7,170 bases of DNA. Source: Methanotrichaceae archaeon (GTDB lineage Archaea > Halobacteriota > Methanosarcinia > Methanotrichales > Methanotrichaceae). Every line of letters begins with the position of its first letter. Position 1 is the first letter of the stretch. The stretch covers positions 1,555 through 8,724 of the forward strand of contig DUKF01000035.1 of NCBI GenBank assembly GCA_013329455.1, written 5' to 3'. The position numbers and the translations under genes are program-made. The notes beneath the pieces were generated by a model, which saw only the letters and a program-made list of their open reading frames with translations, was not told the origin of the DNA and made no database searches. Below, piece by piece: positions 4,377 to 7,170 of the stretch.

Positions 4377-7170
4377 CTAAAATCCAACTTCGACCCTGCT
4401 CGACCCGTCCTCCTCCTCGACGACCTGGATCGTGTTGTCGAACTGGCCCTGGACCTCACCGATGTGGCTTATGGCAAAGATCTGGGGGAAACGGTCGTCG
4501 AGGCTTCGGAGCATGTTGATCATGCTCTCCCTGTGCTCGACGTCCTGGCTTCCGAATATCTCGTCCAGAATCAGGAAAGAGTAGCCTGGACCGTTCTTGG
4601 AAAACCTCATCAGGTACTCGCTGATGGCGACCCTGACGGAGACCGCGATCATGTCGATCTCGCCGCCGGAGTAGCGGGATATCGGGTAGAACTCGCCCTC
4701 GTCCTCGACGAGGATGCTGAAGTCCTCGTCGATGCTGATCCTGCCGTACTTTCCGGCCACCTCCCGGAGAATCCTTCCGGCGTTGATGGCGATCTCGTTT
4801 CTTATCCTCACCAGGATCTGGTCCATGAACCGGTTGGTGAGGCTTCTGGTCGTCTCGACGACCTGGACGCGCCTCCTCTTCTCTGCGACTTGGCTTTTGA
4901 GCACCTTTTTTCTCGCAGCCTCGGCCCTGAGCCTTTCAAGGTCGCCCTCGGAAAGACCGAGCCGCACCATGAGGTCGGACGACCTCTTCCGGGCCTGCTC
5001 CAGTCGGAGGGTCACGTCTTCCAGGGCGAGTTTAGCTTCCTGGTATCGCTCATCTGAGAAGTCTAGGGACGCTAGCCCCCTTTCAGTCTCGGAAAGCTCC
5101 ACCTTCAGCCTGGAGGCGATCTCTCCATTCTCATCCAGGTGTCGCCTCACCTCGCCTTCGGCGGCCAGGGCGAGCTTGATCTCGTTTGCGGCCGCCTCGT
5201 CCTTCCCGAGAGCTTTGACTTCCTCATGGAGACTCTGGTACTCAGCAGGGCTGAAGCCAAGGTTTTCAAGCTTCGCATCGACCTCGTTCTCATCTTTTCG
5301 AAGCCTCTCGACCTCGGCTCTGACCCTCAGGGCGGCCTCTTCCAAAGATGGAATCTCGCAGACTCTATGCACCAGGGCCGAGAACCTCAGGTGGTTCGGC
5401 CTCAAAGCCGAGATCCGCTCCCTGACCTTGACCCTCTGACCTTCGCTGTAACCCAGATTTGCGATCTGGTCGTGCAACGCTGCCAGGTTCCCGATGGTCC
5501 TCTCCAGGGCCCCAGCCAGCTCCTCCAGCTCCACTCTCTTTTTGGGCAACTCCTCGATTCGGACCGCGAGCTGGGCGTGTTCCTGGACCAGGGGCAAAAG
5601 TGAGTCTGCCGCAGCCTCCAAGCTCTGGAACCTCTCGGGATCGTACTCCGCGGGGCCTATGGTCACGATCTCGGAATCGATGGTTTGGACCTCATCCATT
5701 TGCTCGGAGATCCTGGCTTTCAGGCTCCTCTTCTCAGCCAGGATCTCTCCTCTCTTCGCCCTCGCCTTTGTCAGGAGGGCGAGGTCGCCCTTTAGCGCGT
5801 CTTTTGACTTCGCCGCCCCATCGAGGTGGGCCAGCGTCTCCTTTCTCGCCTCTTCGATGGACGAAATCCTCTCCTCGGCCGCCGAGGCCGCCATCTGGTA
5901 TTTCTCGATCAATAGGTGGCGCTGGCCTTCCAGGGGCCTCTCGCAAGTGGGGCAGAGGCTCTCCTCGCCCAGAGCCTCGATCTTCGACCTCTGCTTTTCG
6001 GCCTCTCCAAGCACCCTCCGTGAAACTTCCATTTTCAGGTTCAGCCCGGCGAGCTTCTCTTCGAGGTCCTGTTCCTGCCGATCGAGCTCTTTTTCTTTCT
6101 CCTTGAGATCGACCTCTATTTCCTCCAGGTCGCCGAGCCGAGAAACCTCTTCATCGAGGCTGGCGGCTTTCGACCTGAAGGCCTCGATCCGGGACCTGGC
6201 AGCGGCCGCCCTCTCCTCCAGGTCGAATAGACGCTTCTTTTTCTCCCTTTCCTTTTCTAGGCACGAGATCTTCTCCTGAAGCGATTTGTGCCTCTCCAGA
6301 GAGGGCGCGATCTTTTTCATCCGGAGTTTCGCCTTCTCCAGTCCCCCCAGGACCTCCTTGACCCTGGAGACATTATCCTCGGCACCCTCTTTTATCGCCT
6401 GCACCCTCTCGACGAGGGAGAAAAGCTCCTGGTATCGATCCTTTTTCGCCTCCAGAACTTCGAGATTCGAGAGCAGATCCTTGTACTCCTCCTCATGGGG
6501 CCGGATCGATTCAAGCTCTGACCTCTCACTTTTCAGCCACTCAAGTCGCTTCTCGGCCTCAGATAAGGCGTGAACCCGGCTGTCTAGCTCAGCTCGGACT
6601 TTGACCCTCCTTTCGAGAAGCTTCTGGTGACAGGATCGATCGGGCTCAAGCTCCTCTAACCTTCCTCTTGCTTCGCTGAGCCTAGCAAGCTTAGGCTCCA
6701 GCTCGAAAAGCTGCCATTTCCCCTCCTCGATCTCGCAGAGCCTCTTTTCGCCCAGCAAGACTGCCTTTTGCCTAGTTTCGAGGTCCGAGCGGAGCCGTGC
6801 GATCTCTTCATTGAACCGATCGCGGGATCGTCTCCGGTCCACCTCCTGCTCCAGGTCGTCTCTTTTCTTCTTCAATTCGGAGGTGAGATCCGACTCATCG
6901 GCCCTTGCCCGGGCCAGCTCCTTTCTCGCAGAGGCGACCTCTTTCTCCCGAAGGTCGATCATCGCCTCGACGTCGCCGATCTCGGCGAGAGCCCCTTCGA
7001 GCCTTCCGATCTCCGCCTCGACCTCTCTTTGATCGGACCTGATCTCATCGAGAGCCCTCTCCCTGATCTCGTCGAGTCCGAGGAGCTTGAGGAGGTACTC
7101 CCTCTTCTCCGACCCCCGGTCCCTTATCAAATTGTCCAGGTCCTTTTGCCTGGCGTAGAAGGTCTTCATG
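4377..7170 (-). CDS. rad50: Rad50/SbcC-type zinc-hook ATPase, N-terminus beyond window
   Basis: The ATPase half of a DNA double-strand-break repair complex that normally works with an Mre11-type nuclease. The 930 visible residues begin with FYARQKDLDNL, the Q-loop region of the family. The preceding Walker A segment, typically about 100-150 residues, must lie past the window edge, so the ATG at 7169 is internal. A long Glu/Lys/Arg/Leu-rich coiled coil runs from about residue 40 to 790, broken midway by the zinc hook C-P-T-C (406, 409). The C-terminal ATPase lobe has the signature YSGGE (833-837), Walker B FLILDE (865-870, D869 and E870), the D-loop FGSQD and the switch histidine in SHIGEV (H902). 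The signature continues IDMIAVSVRVAIS, not the usual ER-type sequence, and the D-loop is FGSQD, so it belongs to a divergent SbcC/Rad50-like branch. A nuclease gene would be expected upstream, outside the window. Confidence 0.88.
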   Translation of the reverse strand, partial: MKTFYARQKDLDNLIRDRGSEKREYLLKLLGLDEIRERALDEIRSDQREVEAEIGRLEGALAEIGDVEAMIDLREKEVASARKELARARADESDLTSELKKKRDDLEQEVDRRRSRDRFNEEIARLRSDLETRQKAVLLGEKRLCEIEEGKWQLFELEPKLARLSEARGRLEELEPDRSCHQKLLERRVKVRAELDSRVHALSEAEKRLEWLKSERSELESIRPHEEEYKDLLSNLEVLEAKKDRYQELFSLVERVQAIKEGAEDNVSRVKEVLGGLEKAKLRMKKIAPSLERHKSLQEKISCLEKEREKKKRLFDLEERAAAARSRIEAFRSKAASLDEEVSRLGDLEEIEVDLKEKEKELDRQEQDLEEKLAGLNLKMEVSRRVLGEAEKQRSKIEALGEESLCPTCERPLEGQRHLLIEKYQMAASAAEERISSIEEARKETLAHLDGAAKSKDALKGDLALLTKARAKRGEILAEKRSLKARISEQMDEVQTIDSEIVTIGPAEYDPERFQSLEAAADSLLPLVQEHAQLAVRIEELPKKRVELEELAGALERTIGNLAALHDQIANLGYSEGQRVKVRERISALRPNHLRFSALVHRVCEIPSLEEAALRVRAEVERLRKDENEVDAKLENLGFSPAEYQSLHEEVKALGKDEAAANEIKLALAAEGEVRRHLDENGEIASRLKVELSETERGLASLDFSDERYQEAKLALEDVTLRLEQARKRSSDLMVRLGLSEGDLERLRAEAARKKVLKSQVAEKRRRVQVVETTRSLTNRFMDQILVRIRNEIAINAGRILREVAGKYGRISIDEDFSILVEDEGEFYPISRYSGGEIDMIAVSVRVAISEYLMRFSKNGPGYSFLILDEIFGSQDVEHRESMINMLRSLDDRFPQIFAISHIGEVQGQFDNTIQVVEEEDGSSRVEVGF

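Noticed and set aside
4357..4377. GGAGG/CCTCC stem just after the Rad50-like stop
   Set aside because: Only about five pairs around a long loop with no T-run, so chance pairing in GC-rich sequence is likely.
4464..6573. Several plus-strand open frames opposite the Rad50-like gene
   Set aside because: All are Ser/Arg/Leu-rich mirror images of a coiled-coil gene with biased codons. None shows a domain, promoter or ribosome site.

Overview
This 7.2-kb window looks like ordinary chromosome from a GC-rich euryarchaeal methanogen. My best guess is a Methanothrix (Methanosaeta)-like organism, though no single sequence proves the genus. The archaeal case rests on AT-rich TATA boxes about 25-30 nt before predicted transcript starts, a probable leaderless transcript, frequent TTG/GTG starts, an archaeal-type alanine dehydrogenase of the ornithine cyclodeaminase/mu-crystallin family, a geranylgeranyl-reductase-family flavoprotein (archaeal lipid or quinone chemistry) and a zinc-hook Rad50-type ATPase.

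Layout: (1) 1-135, the C-terminal tail of a phosphoribosyltransferase-like gene, then a weak terminator. (2) 304-828 (+), a small secreted protein of unknown function made of three tandem 43-residue repeats, with a clear TATA box and Shine-Dalgarno site. (3) 877-914, a strong hairpin at the convergent junction. (4) 905-1881 (-), a tight two-gene operon, DUF1638 protein then thioredoxin, read from its own probably leaderless promoter. (5) 1944-2924 (-), alanine dehydrogenase from a TTG start. (6) A short divergent promoter region around 2925-3021. (7) 3022-4227 (+), a geranylgeranyl reductase family protein. (8) 4219-4339, two consecutive inverted repeats at the second convergent junction. (9) 4377-7170 (-), a Rad50/SbcC-type ATPase whose N-terminus (Walker A) lies beyond the window end.

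How the genes relate: the only strong functional linkage is the DUF1638-thioredoxin pair, whose adjacency and cysteine content suggest a redox-controlled, perhaps metal-binding, protein. Alanine dehydrogenase (nitrogen/pyruvate balance), the lipid or quinone reductase and the repair ATPase look like independent housekeeping units. I found no CRISPR array, transposase, tRNA or rRNA, and no gene-free stretch over 300 bases. I see no convincing undescribed multi-gene system. The repeat protein, the DUF1638-thioredoxin operon, the nested palindrome at 4219-4298 and the atypical ATPase signature of the Rad50-like protein deserve a second look.
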